In this document: in pieces, positions 8,049 to 15,325 of the stretch | How positions within the stretch are numbered: position 1 is the first letter of the stretch | Layout: every line of letters starts with the position of its first letter | NCBI GenBank assembly: GCA_024689085.1 | Contig: JAILDT010000085.1 | Coordinates: forward strand, 1-36,065 | Source: Clostridia bacterium | Lineage (GTDB): Bacteria > Bacillota > Clostridia > Peptostreptococcales > Anaerovoracaceae | Length of the DNA: 36,065 bases | Reading direction: 5' to 3' | Position numbers and translations under genes: made by a program | The notes under the pieces: generated by a model | Database searches by the model: none | What the model was told of the DNA's origin: nothing | What the model saw: the letters and a program-made list of their open reading frames with translations, nothing else

Positions 8049-9335
8049 TTATTTGCTGACTGCTGCGAGGAAGGCCTTCTCGGAAAGTTCGTCAGCATAC
8101 TCTGAATCCATTTCCTTGATTCCTGCAGGGAATTCGTACTTCGCCAGTCTCTCTACGAATGGATCTGGATCGAAGTGCTCAGGACCCCAGGCGCCCGGTT
8201 CATTCCAGATGCCTTTCGCAATCAGTTCCATCATGATGACAGGACCTACTGCAGTCTGCGCTACGACTGAGTTGGTCGTGTACTTCTTGATGCATTCCTG
8301 GTTGTCAGCTACCTGATAGAGATATACTGATCTGTACTTACCGTCTTTCCAGCCGGTTACCCAAGTGCCTGCGCAGCCCTTGCCAGTCATTTCATCGGTT
8401 GCTCCAACTGGTGAAGGGATGACTTTGCAGACAAAGTCTCTCGGTGTGATTTCGCTGTCACCAACCTTGACCTTATCTCTCTTGTTGTCGAGGCCCCATC
8501 CGTGGAGGGTCAGCAGCTTCGCTCTGAACTCTCTCGGAACACCGTACTTGAAGGTAACTCTGTTGCAGTCGATTTCTCTAGGAACGAGCAGTACTTCTTC
8601 GTGCTCTACGTTTACAACCTCTACGTCGCCGATTCCGCCAGGGAAGTTGAAGATCTCAGGTTCTGAGAATGGCTCTGTGCAGAACCAGTGTCCGTCTGGA
8701 TTCTCTTCATTCTTTTCCCAGATGACAGGTGGCTGCAGACATTCTTCGATGGTTGTCCATACGGAGAATCCGAAGTCGGAATCCGTGTTTCCGTAGTTGT
8801 CGCCGTCACGTACGTCTACTCTGTCGATCTTGTCGAAGAGATGTACCGCAGCATACTTCGCGAATACGTCAGCCATACCTGGCTCTACACCGGATCCGCA
8901 TACTGCGATCTTGCCGGAAGCTTCCCATTCCTTCTGCTTAGCAAACTGATAATCGCCCAGTTTGATGTATGGCAGTTCATACGGTTTTTCTGGATGCTCT
9001 GTTCCAAGTGTCATGGCGCAGTCAAGATATCCAATCTTCAGCTCCAGGCATGTATCGAAAATAGTCTGGTTCATTCTTGGGTCGCAAGCGTTCATAGCGA
9101 AGTCGCATCCGTGCTCTGCAACAACAGCCTTGATGCTTTCAGGATCCATTGCGTTGATCTGTGCAGGAACGAACTTGCCGCCGCCGCAGATTTCGTTGGC
9201 TACTTTTTCTGCTCTGGCCAGGTCATAGTCGGCTACTACTACTTTTTCAGCCCAGTCGCCTTCCGCACCGGCTCTCTCAATGATCTTAGCCGCTGAAGTA
9301 CCTACTCCGCCGGCTCCGATGATAAGTAATTTCAT
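8049..9335 (-). CDS. Saccharopine dehydrogenase family oxidoreductase (carboxynorspermidine synthase-like)
   Basis: A 428-residue NAD(P)-dependent enzyme. The N-terminus MKLLIIGAGGVGTSAAKII is a Rossmann nucleotide-binding loop. The blocks CGSGVEPGMADVFAKYA and, near the end, HFDPDPFVERLAKYEFPAG resemble the saccharopine reductase/carboxynorspermidine synthase group. The likely chemistry is reductive joining or splitting of an amine and an aldehyde in lysine or polyamine metabolism; the substrate cannot be read from sequence. The track ATG at 9350 lies inside the ribosome binding site GGAGGT. The true ATG is at 9335, seven bases downstream. Restricted codon choice, such as frequent AGA for Arg, resembles the rplS and rubrerythrin genes and suggests high expression. 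A strong terminator follows and an AraC-type regulator lies upstream. Confidence 0.85.
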   Translation of the reverse strand: MKLLIIGAGGVGTSAAKIIERAGAEGDWAEKVVVADYDLARAEKVANEICGGGKFVPAQINAMDPESIKAVVAEHGCDFAMNACDPRMNQTIFDTCLELKIGYLDCAMTLGTEHPEKPYELPYIKLGDYQFAKQKEWEASGKIAVCGSGVEPGMADVFAKYAAVHLFDKIDRVDVRDGDNYGNTDSDFGFSVWTTIEECLQPPVIWEKNEENPDGHWFCTEPFSEPEIFNFPGGIGDVEVVNVEHEEVLLVPREIDCNRVTFKYGVPREFRAKLLTLHGWGLDNKRDKVKVGDSEITPRDFVCKVIPSPVGATDEMTGKGCAGTWVTGWKDGKYRSVYLYQVADNQECIKKYTTNSVVAQTAVGPVIMMELIAKGIWNEPGAWGPEHFDPDPFVERLAKYEFPAGIKEMDSEYADELSEKAFLAAVSK

Positions 9336-9384
9336 AGTTCTTACCTCCATAATATAATTATTATTTTGTTGCCGTTTATCTGTT

Positions 9385-9408
9385 GACCGCCCCTGCAGGG
9401 GAACGGTC
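9385..9408. promoter_or_regulatory. Inverted repeat in the 5' leader of the saccharopine-dehydrogenase-like gene
   Basis: The sequence has GACCG and CGGTC arms around the perfect 12-bp palindrome CCCCTGCAGGGG. It lies just downstream of the candidate promoter (9422-9450), so it is in the leader RNA or acts as an operator. No T-tract follows on either strand, so it is not an intrinsic terminator. Confidence 0.5.
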
Positions 9409-9421
9409 TTCCCTGACTATA

Positions 9422-9450
9422 ATATTAAGCCTTTTCCCATTTTTGTTCAA
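9422..9450 (-). promoter_or_regulatory. Promoter of the saccharopine-dehydrogenase-like gene
   Basis: The minus strand has TTGAAC (9450-9445), 17 bp, then TAATAT (9427-9422). It lies between the AraC-type gene and the enzyme gene, giving the enzyme its own transcript with a leader of about 80 nt. Confidence 0.6.
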
Positions 9451-9475
9451 TAAGGCATTTGCTGTATTACTGTAC

Positions 9476-11020
9476 TTATTTGCTGTCCTTGAGGTCGATC
9501 AGAATGAGTTCCGAACCCATCCCCTTGAACACGCTCCGCAGGCTCAGTGCGTCGGAACTGTAATAGGTAGCGCTGGATACCGACGGTTCTTCTTCCAGTG
9601 CGCTGAGCAGTTCTTCACGTCTGGATCGTTCGTCTGTCTTTCTGTTCTGCGCCTCGATCTTGCCGATGAGGGTATCCCTGTCCATTCTGAACCGGAGCAC
9701 GCGGAACTGCCCTGAAAGGCCCGTGCATCGCACCAGAAATTCCGCTTCGCCATCGTAGTTTCTGACGACCCGCAGCAGATCCGCATTGGAACCAATCCGC
9801 TTCAGGGACTTGGATACGTTGTCGTCGAAGTTGTAAACCAGAATGCTCAGGCTGCTAAGGGCTCCCGGAAACTTGTCCCTGGTTGTCACAATGTAGTTAC
9901 TTCCCGATGCGACCATGTTCTCTCCCAGCTCGCGCAGAAGCTGATACGGTTCCGCCAGGATCTTATTGATATCCCTGCTCATGATCTCCTCAAGCTCCGG
10001 TTCTTTCGTCAGAACCTCGGCGTAATCGTCGTAGATGTCCACGTCGATGATGGTCGGCTTAACCTTGAGCTTGTCCAGATAATCCGCGTAGACGCCCTTC
10101 ACCTGACGGCGGATGGCGCTTTCGATCTGATTCGGGGAGCATTTGGTGTATTTGGCTTCGATCTCCCGGCTGATGGTTTTTCCGATGTACTTCTTTCTGT
10201 ATTCCTGCGGGTGCATGCCGAACCAGTGCTCAAAGTGCTTGATGTAGTAGCGGACGGCTGAGAAACCGGTCTCCTCGGCAATGGTTCCGATCTTCTTGTT
10301 GGTTCCAAGCAGCAGCTTCTCGGACTCCTCAACCCTGATGTAACTGAGCAGGTCCTGAAAACTGAGACCGGCTGCCTCTTTGATGATGTGAGACAGATAG
10401 TAGATGCTCAAGTGTTCCCGTTCCGCGATTTCGTTAAGCGTAAGCTTCCTGTTGTAGTTGTCGTACATGTAATCCGTGATTCTGTTCAGGCGGCCTGCCA
10501 GAATCTTATTGCCTTTGTTCTTTGCTTCGTTCTTGAACTTACCGTCTTCCATGACGAAGTACCGGAAGTCGGAGATGAGACATGCGATCAGATTGTGGGT
10601 GCTCTCGATGACTTTATGTTCATAGCCGTAACCCTTCTGCAAAACCTCCATCATGATTCTGGCCAGAATACCCCGGAGGATATCCAGGCTCTCGTCGCTG
10701 TCATCCTCCATCTCCGTGACGAAGAAACTGTTCTTCAGATTGTCATAGTATCTGGAGAAATAGGAGAGATCCAACTGGAGCATCATGACCATGTTGTCCT
10801 CCCCGGTGCTCTCGAAGCTGTGCATTTCTCTGTCATTCAGGATGTATACGTCGCCCTGTTTCAGATTATAGGTGTAATATCCGTTGCGCAGGGTGATGGT
10901 TCCGTCGAGAACGTAAACAACTTCCATGTCGTCATGGAAGTGAATCGGGTACTCTTCGATGTTGGCTACGATCACATTGATCGGCAGCTCATCTCTGTAC
11001 ATAATTTTTTCTTTGAGCAT
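9476..11020 (-). CDS. AraC-family regulator with cupin sensor and unusual 220-residue C-terminal extension
   Basis: A 514-residue protein. Residues about 1-100 form a cupin (AraC-type sensor) domain: EEYPIHFHDDMEVVYVLDG with metal-site-like histidines, then GDVYILND. Residues about 185-290 hold the two helix-turn-helix units of an AraC DNA-binding domain (LTLNEIAEREHLSIYYLSHIIKEA and IGTIAEETGFSAVRYYIKHFEHWFG). Most AraC regulators end there. This one continues for about 220 residues. Parts of that tail (PYQLLRELGENMV, SLSILVYNFDD, GLSGQFRVLRFRMDRDT) look like the last barrel helix and beta-sandwich of GH39 domains fused to some AraC regulators, without the catalytic barrel. SD AGAGGA lies seven bases before the ATG. 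It probably controls the enzyme gene downstream, itself, or both. Confidence 0.88.
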   Translation of the reverse strand: MLKEKIMYRDELPINVIVANIEEYPIHFHDDMEVVYVLDGTITLRNGYYTYNLKQGDVYILNDREMHSFESTGEDNMVMMLQLDLSYFSRYYDNLKNSFFVTEMEDDSDESLDILRGILARIMMEVLQKGYGYEHKVIESTHNLIACLISDFRYFVMEDGKFKNEAKNKGNKILAGRLNRITDYMYDNYNRKLTLNEIAEREHLSIYYLSHIIKEAAGLSFQDLLSYIRVEESEKLLLGTNKKIGTIAEETGFSAVRYYIKHFEHWFGMHPQEYRKKYIGKTISREIEAKYTKCSPNQIESAIRRQVKGVYADYLDKLKVKPTIIDVDIYDDYAEVLTKEPELEEIMSRDINKILAEPYQLLRELGENMVASGSNYIVTTRDKFPGALSSLSILVYNFDDNVSKSLKRIGSNADLLRVVRNYDGEAEFLVRCTGLSGQFRVLRFRMDRDTLIGKIEAQNRKTDERSRREELLSALEEEPSVSSATYYSSDALSLRSVFKGMGSELILIDLKDSK

Positions 11021-11043
11021 TTGAGAATCCTCTATTCCTTAGA

Positions 11044-11093
11044 ATTATGTAAACCGGATGGCCCAATTGTAAATAATTGGTTCAACAATCCGG
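11044..11093 (-). promoter_or_regulatory. AraC-gene promoter overlapping a nested inverted repeat
   Basis: On the minus strand TTTACA (11073-11068) and CATAAT (11049-11044) are 18 bp apart, a plausible promoter. The -35 region sits inside a nested inverted repeat: outer arms CCGGAT (11054-11059) and ATCCGG (11088-11093), inner arms CCAATT (11063-11068) and AATTGG (11075-11080). This layout would suit an autoregulatory operator. Confidence 0.5.
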
Positions 11094-11122
11094 AATCCTT
11101 GTAATTATGGGCATTTCAGGGG

Positions 11123-11131
11123 TTATCCACA
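11123..11131 (+). promoter_or_regulatory. DnaA box (perfect TTATCCACA)
   Basis: This is an exact match to the consensus 9-mer. With flanking bases it forms GGTTATCCACAA, which recurs inverted at 11170-11181. Confidence 0.75.
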
Positions 11132-11140
11132 ATATTTCGG

Positions 11141-11156
11141 AAATTGTATACAATTT
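11141..11156. promoter_or_regulatory. 16-bp perfect palindrome, likely operator
   Basis: AAATTGTATACAATTT is identical to its reverse complement. The core TTGTATACAA resembles operators of GntR-family regulators. It lies between the two DnaA boxes. Confidence 0.6.
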
Positions 11157-11170
11157 AATCCAATGTTGCT

Positions 11171-11179
11171 TGTGGATAA
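11171..11179 (-). promoter_or_regulatory. DnaA box (perfect TTATCCACA on minus strand)
   Basis: The plus strand reads TGTGGATAA. It is the inverted partner of the box at 11123, with arms matching over 12 bp. Confidence 0.75.
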
Positions 11180-11195
11180 CCAATTTTTTACTATT

Positions 11196-11209
11196 GTTGA
11201 AATTTCAAC
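11196..11209. repeat. 14-bp perfect palindrome
   Basis: GTTGAAATTTCAAC is its own reverse complement and lies just beyond the second DnaA box. It may be a protein-binding site; no regulator can be assigned. Confidence 0.55.
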
Positions 11210-11463
11210 GGTTTGCGCTGTCAAGTTCTAATTCCAATACAAAGATTTCCACAGGTTTTCTTCGTTTTATTTCATCTTTACCCCAAAACTCCCAAAAATG
11301 CGGATTTTCTGCGGTTTGCAGGCTTTTTGTTATTTTTTTACTGTAAATATCATGCAAACCGTATTTTGACAGCAAACTAATAAACTGCCTTCAAATTATA
11401 CTCCCCTGCAAAAGACATTTTCAATACAAAAACCGCTTTTTTTGTTGCGAATATGCATAAGGT

Positions 11464-11492
11464 TTGACTTTTTTGTTGGAAGGATTTACACT
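11464..11492 (+). promoter_or_regulatory. Promoter of the alanyl-tRNA editing gene
   Basis: TTGACT (11464-11469), 17 bp, then TACACT (11487-11492). The gene's SD CAGGAG at 11519-11524 lies six bases before the ATG at 11531. Confidence 0.65.
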
Positions 11493-11530
11493 CTCCATGA
11501 TGTTGTTGCTGAAATAAACAGGAGTACTAC

Positions 11531-12793
11531 ATGATGGGTGCAACAAAATTGTATCAAAATGACGTATATACGAAAGAATGGACTGCAGATGTGGTAAAGG
11601 TCACTGACGAGGGTATCTACCTGGATCAGACAGCCTTCTTCCCGGAAGGCGGCGGGCAAAGCTGCGATCTGGGAACCATGCAGATTCTCTCCGGCGATCA
11701 GCCGGGCGAACCGCTTCAGGTTATCGATGTGCAGGAAGACGGTGACGACGTGGTGCACAGGCTGGCCGCCTATGATGGGCTGCAGGAAGGCTGCCGCGTC
11801 AGCTGCGCCATTGACTGGCCGCGCCGGTTCGACAACATGCAGCGTCACTGCGGCGAACACATCCTCTCCGGAATCTTCTATCAGGAGTGCGGCGGCGTGA
11901 ACCGCGGCTTCCACATGGGAGATGACTACATGACCATCGATATCAGCCTGGAGGATGATCCGACGAATCCGGACGCCGTCAGACCTGAGGCCATCGACTG
12001 GGATACGGCGCTCCACTGCGAACGCCTGGCCAACGAAGTGGTCTGGTCCAACGCGCCTGTACATGTGTTCCGTTTCGACAACCGGGAAGCCGCGGAGAAA
12101 ATGCCGCTGCGCAAGAAACTGGCCTTCGACGAAGACATCTCCATCGTATGCGTCGGTTCTCCTGAGCACGCCGCAGACTGTGTGGCATGCTGCGGCACCC
12201 ACCCTTCCACGGCAGGACAGGTAGGACTTATTAAATTATATAAGGTAGAAAAGTATAAAGACATGTTCCGCATCTACTTTGAAGCCGGAGCCCGCGCGCT
12301 GGCGGACTATGACATGAAGCACGACATGCTGACAGAGCTCTCGAACAGTTACTCCTCATCCATCGAGGACTTCCCTGATAAGGTCCGCGGGCTGGAGCAG
12401 CGGGTCGCCGACACCAAGGGCGAACTCATCAAACTGAAGCACGCTTTTACAGAGATCGAGTGCGCGGCGCTGGATGAGAAACTGGACGCAGCCGGCAGCG
12501 CGGTCGTCGTACACGAACTGGAGCACTTCTCCATGGACGACGCCTTCAATATGGCCAAGTCTTACATGGGCAAAGACAGGTGCAAAGGCAAACTGATTCT
12601 GCTGTACGCCAAGCCATCGACCTCATACATTCTCGTCAGCGACGGCAAGATCCACTGCGGCAGTCTGGTCAAAGAATACGCGAACTTCTATCAGGGCAAA
12701 GGCGGCGGAAACGACGTATCCGCGCGGGCCATTTTCACCGGCGACGAAAACGCATCGCTATTTGCCGATCTGTTGAGCAAACACCTTTCATAA
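11531..12793 (+). CDS. AlaX-type alanyl-tRNA editing protein with DHHA1 domain
   Basis: A 420-residue free-standing relative of the editing half of alanyl-tRNA synthetase. It should deacylate tRNA-Ala mischarged with Ser or Gly in the cytoplasm. The zinc-site motifs are complete: HCGEH (HxxxH) near residue 105 and CxxxH in CVACCGTHPS near residue 220. FFPEGGGQ at the N-terminus is the family's conserved substrate loop. The C-terminal third has GGGNDVSARAIF, typical of DHHA1. No aminoacylation domain is present. SD CAGGAG precedes the first ATG; a second ATG follows directly. It is monocistronic, with a promoter upstream and a terminator downstream. Confidence 0.93.
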   Translation: MMGATKLYQNDVYTKEWTADVVKVTDEGIYLDQTAFFPEGGGQSCDLGTMQILSGDQPGEPLQVIDVQEDGDDVVHRLAAYDGLQEGCRVSCAIDWPRRFDNMQRHCGEHILSGIFYQECGGVNRGFHMGDDYMTIDISLEDDPTNPDAVRPEAIDWDTALHCERLANEVVWSNAPVHVFRFDNREAAEKMPLRKKLAFDEDISIVCVGSPEHAADCVACCGTHPSTAGQVGLIKLYKVEKYKDMFRIYFEAGARALADYDMKHDMLTELSNSYSSSIEDFPDKVRGLEQRVADTKGELIKLKHAFTEIECAALDEKLDAAGSAVVVHELEHFSMDDAFNMAKSYMGKDRCKGKLILLYAKPSTSYILVSDGKIHCGSLVKEYANFYQGKGGGNDVSARAIFTGDENASLFADLLSKHLS

Positions 12794-12805
12794 ACAAAAC
12801 AAATC

Positions 12806-12836
12806 AAAAAGCCGCGAGCAGATGCCTGCGGCTTTT
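12806..12836. terminator. Bidirectional terminator between the convergent AlaX and 3D-domain genes
   Basis: AAAAAGCCGC, a 12-base loop, then GCGGCTTTT. The A-run and T-run on either side let it serve both the plus-strand AlaX gene and the minus-strand operon that ends at 12850. Confidence 0.88.
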
Positions 12837-12849
12837 ATCGTTTCATCCT

Positions 12850-13653
12850 TTATTTGATATAGAGGTCAACGGTTCTGCGCCCCCAGGATATCGCCTGTCC
12901 TCTCGTGTTGAAGAACAGGTCGATGCGGTTGCCTTTGATGGCGCCGCCCGTATCCTCCGCATGCACTTCGCCATAGCCCGGCACATAGCCGTAAGAGCCC
13001 ATTGCCACCACGCGCCGGTCAACTGCCATTGTGCCGCGGTGCGGCTTCGTTCCCGTTGCGGTCCTGTGGCCTGTATGGGTGTAACCTGTGGCGACGACTC
13101 TGATCACCCTGCTGTATTTGACGCCGTTGTAGGACACGGCAGTGCCTTCCGCGACGATCTGGGTAACCGGTTCTTTAACCGTTGTTCTGGCAATCTCTTT
13201 CCGGCTCTGCTCGACGCCGCCAAGGGTGGTGACCTCATAGGTTACGCTGTCCTCCCCCTTGACCCCTTCGGTCGTGATCTCTGTCTCTCCCTCAAGCAGG
13301 TCTGATGTGTACTCGGTCTTTGTCTCGAAGTCCGTAGCTTCGGAAACCGTCTCCTTATAGACCTCGAACAGATCGATCTCGACGTTGGTTCCGTCTTTCA
13401 GCTGATTATTCATACCCGGCTTAACTACGTCTTTCTCATCCAGCGTTACGCCCCAGCCTGTAAGCATGTCGCTGACAGAGTTCTTGACAGTTTTGTACTG
13501 TGCGGTTTTGCCGTTGACTGTGACAGTAATATCTTTGACGCTGTATGAAATCATGGCAAACAGCCCGATGATGATCAGGTTGCATCCAATCGCCAGAGCC
13601 AGGACTCTGACAAACGATCTGTTTTCGTTAATCTTCTGCCTTAGCCAGTTCAT
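12850..13653 (-). CDS. yabE: YabE-like cell-wall protein: DUF348, G5 and 3D domains
   Basis: A 267-residue membrane-anchored or exported protein. A single hydrophobic helix (VRVLALAIGCNLIIIGLFAMIS) near the N-terminus is followed by a DUF348-like segment (ITVTVNGKTAQYKTVKNSVSDMLTGWGV), a G5 domain (TTLGGVEQSRKEIARTTVKEPVTQIVAEGT), and a C-terminal 3D domain with the three expected aspartates in MAVDRRV, AEDTGG and RIDLFF. 3D proteins are double-psi barrel lytic transglycosylase-like enzymes acting on peptidoglycan, related to resuscitation factors. The start moves from 13680 to ATG 13653 because GGAGG lies six bases upstream. It overlaps the dipeptidase gene by 26 bp, so translation is probably coupled. 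Confidence 0.9.
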   Translation of the reverse strand: MNWLRQKINENRSFVRVLALAIGCNLIIIGLFAMISYSVKDITVTVNGKTAQYKTVKNSVSDMLTGWGVTLDEKDVVKPGMNNQLKDGTNVEIDLFEVYKETVSEATDFETKTEYTSDLLEGETEITTEGVKGEDSVTYEVTTLGGVEQSRKEIARTTVKEPVTQIVAEGTAVSYNGVKYSRVIRVVATGYTHTGHRTATGTKPHRGTMAVDRRVVAMGSYGYVPGYGEVHAEDTGGAIKGNRIDLFFNTRGQAISWGRRTVDLYIK

Positions 13654-15058
13654 AAACAGCCTCCGCATAGATCTGCGCAAGGCGCACCATATTGTCTGCG
13701 GAAATCTTCTCGTTCTTCATGTGTCCCAGTTCCGGCTCGCCCGGAAATCTGGCGCCAAAAGCGACTACATTGTCAAAGGTTCTGGCATAGGTTCCGCCGC
13801 CGATGACGAGCGGCTCGCTCTCAAAATCGCCCGTATGGGAGCGGTACGTTTTCATGAGCACCGACACGAGATGCGATTCCGCGTCGATATTGATCGGCAG
13901 CTGCTGCTTGCCCTTCACAATGCCGTAACCGTATCCATCCAGCACTTCCATGATGCCGGCATAAACCTGTTCGCCGGAGCAGCTGACCGGATACCGGATA
14001 TTGACCGTCAGCTTCGCCGCATTTCTGTCCACGTCGATCATAGCCGCATTGAAGGTAAGCTTTCCGGAATCTTCATCCTCAAAGGCGCAGCCGATCCTCT
14101 CGCCGTGCAGATCGAAACCGATTCTGTCATTGTAAAAGCTCACGAAGTCCGACGTGCCGTCGTTGAGGAACGTAAGTCTGCCCAGAAAATCCATCAGGAT
14201 CGAAATGGCATTTACACCCTGGTGCGGTTTTGCCGCATGTGCGGATTTGCCTCGTACACTGATCTCAAGACTTCTGCCGACGCCCCGGCTGCTGATATCC
14301 CAGTCATACTTTTCCCTGCAGCCCGCGACCGTCTCTCTGATCAGGTCGTATCCGCCGCCCGCCGTATCACTGATGACTGCTTTCGCAAAATCAGGTACCG
14401 CGTTATGCGCGGTCCCGCCCGTCAGGGACGTAAGTTCCAGGCCTTTGCCTCTGGACTTCGGGAACTTAGCGATGATATCAAAGGTCAGGATGCCCTTCTC
14501 CGCACGGATGACCGGAAAATCCCCGTCCGGGGTGAAACCCGCGTCCGGAAGATCCGGCGTGCGCTCCAGATAGTACTGCATACCCTTCCAACCGGTCTCC
14601 TCGTCCAGTCCCAGAATGAGACGAACGGTCTTCGCAGGCTCGAATCCACACTGCTTCAGCGCCTTCATGGCATAAAAAGACGCGATGACCGGTCCTTTGT
14701 CATCCATAGTTCCGCGGCCATGTACGTAGCCGTCTGCGATTTCACCGCCGTAAGGCTCGAAATCCCAGCCGTCTCCTTCCGGCACCACATCCAGATGTCC
14801 TACGATGCCAATCACGCCGTCCTCTGTTCCGTCGTAGTCAATGTGTCCGCCGTAGCCATCTGCGTCAAAGGTGCTGAAGCCCGCGTCTTCACCCATCTGC
14901 AGCATGAGACGGTAAGCTCTGTCAACCTCTTCGCCAAAAGGCTTCTCCTCCGACCCCTCACCTGCTACGCTGGGCACAGAGATAAGTTTGGACAGAGATG
15001 AGAGCATCTCTGTCCTGTTCTCGACGATTTTTCTGTTTACTGTTTCCAGAAATTCCAT
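13628..15058 (-). CDS. pepV: PepV-type M20 dipeptidase (Sapep family)
   Basis: A roughly 476-residue metallopeptidase of the M20 family that cleaves dipeptides in the cytoplasm. Metal-site and catalytic blocks are present: GHLDVVPEGDGW, GRGTMDDKGP and LGLDEETGWKGM, followed by the lid/dimer domain and a C-terminal VIGGGTYARTFDN block carrying the conserved tail motif. The track start is GTG 15082, one base after the NifU-like stop. I prefer ATG 15058, because PepV proteins begin MEFLETV-like and the eight extra residues look unrelated. Neither start has a strong SD. It is the third gene of the operon running from 16543 to 12850. Confidence 0.9.
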   Translation of the reverse strand: MEFLETVNRKIVENRTEMLSSLSKLISVPSVAGEGSEEKPFGEEVDRAYRLMLQMGEDAGFSTFDADGYGGHIDYDGTEDGVIGIVGHLDVVPEGDGWDFEPYGGEIADGYVHGRGTMDDKGPVIASFYAMKALKQCGFEPAKTVRLILGLDEETGWKGMQYYLERTPDLPDAGFTPDGDFPVIRAEKGILTFDIIAKFPKSRGKGLELTSLTGGTAHNAVPDFAKAVISDTAGGGYDLIRETVAGCREKYDWDISSRGVGRSLEISVRGKSAHAAKPHQGVNAISILMDFLGRLTFLNDGTSDFVSFYNDRIGFDLHGERIGCAFEDEDSGKLTFNAAMIDVDRNAAKLTVNIRYPVSCSGEQVYAGIMEVLDGYGYGIVKGKQQLPINIDAESHLVSVLMKTYRSHTGDFESEPLVIGGGTYARTFDNVVAFGARFPGEPELGHMKNEKISADNMVRLAQIYAEAVYELAKAED

Positions 15059-15083
15059 GTCTGTCGTCCGTTTCTGCTGCACG

Positions 15084-15308
15084 TTACTGTACAGCCTCCA
15101 CGCCCTTGATCTCAGGATAGCTCTCCTGAAGAATTCTCTCGACGACGCCCTTGATGGTCATCTGGGCGCCCGGGCAACCTGCACAGTGTCCCTTGAGTCT
15201 TACTTTGACGATATTGTCTTCTGTATATTCTACGAACTCAATATCTCCGCCGTCTCTCTGCAGGAACGGTCTGATCTGATCCAGTGCGCTGTTAATTTTC
15301 TCTTCCAT
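15084..15308 (-). CDS. NifU-like Fe-S cluster scaffold domain protein
   Basis: A 74-residue protein consisting only of the NifU C-terminal domain. The cysteine pair is in GHCAGCPGAQMTIKGVVE, and the N-terminal INSALDQIRPFLQRDGGDIEFVE is characteristic. It should bind or hand over a [4Fe-4S] cluster as a dimer. SD GGGAG lies eight bases before the ATG. It sits 17 bp after the solute-binding-protein gene and one base before the alternative start of the dipeptidase, so it is part of the operon; the functional link is unclear. Confidence 0.93.
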   Translation of the reverse strand: MEEKINSALDQIRPFLQRDGGDIEFVEYTEDNIVKVRLKGHCAGCPGAQMTIKGVVERILQESYPEIKGVEAVQ

Positions 15309-15325
15309 TTATTTTTCTCCCTTCT

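Larger units (their letters stand above)
11021..11530. other. 510-bp AT-rich divergent intergenic region with DnaA boxes and palindromes
   Basis: This is the longest gene-free stretch in the window. It holds the AraC-gene promoter inside a nested inverted repeat, two perfect DnaA boxes in opposite orientation, two perfect palindromes (16 and 14 bp), three copies of CGGTTTGC (two direct at 11209 and 11312, one inverted near 11354), and the promoter of the AlaX gene. No credible ORF was found; the 89-aa ORF 11077-11346 in the track lacks a ribosome binding site and family resemblance. No dnaA, dnaN, gidA or rpmH gene is nearby. Confidence 0.7.

Noticed and set aside
9385-9408. Intrinsic terminator between the AraC gene and the saccharopine-dehydrogenase-like gene
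   Set aside because: The hairpin has no T-tract on either strand and lies downstream of the enzyme gene's promoter.
11077-11346. 89-aa ORF in the AT-rich intergenic region
   Set aside because: It crosses DnaA boxes and palindromes and has no SD or recognisable domain; AT-rich open frame by chance.
11021-11530. Replication origin (oriC)
   Set aside because: DnaA boxes and AT-rich DNA are present, but only two perfect boxes exist, no dnaA, dnaN, gidA or rpmH gene is near, and most strongly expressed genes to the right (rplS, rubrerythrin) point towards this site rather than away from it.
13466-15001. 511-aa plus-strand ORF
   Set aside because: It is the antisense shadow of the M20 dipeptidase and the 3D-domain gene. 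It has no ribosome binding site or family motif.
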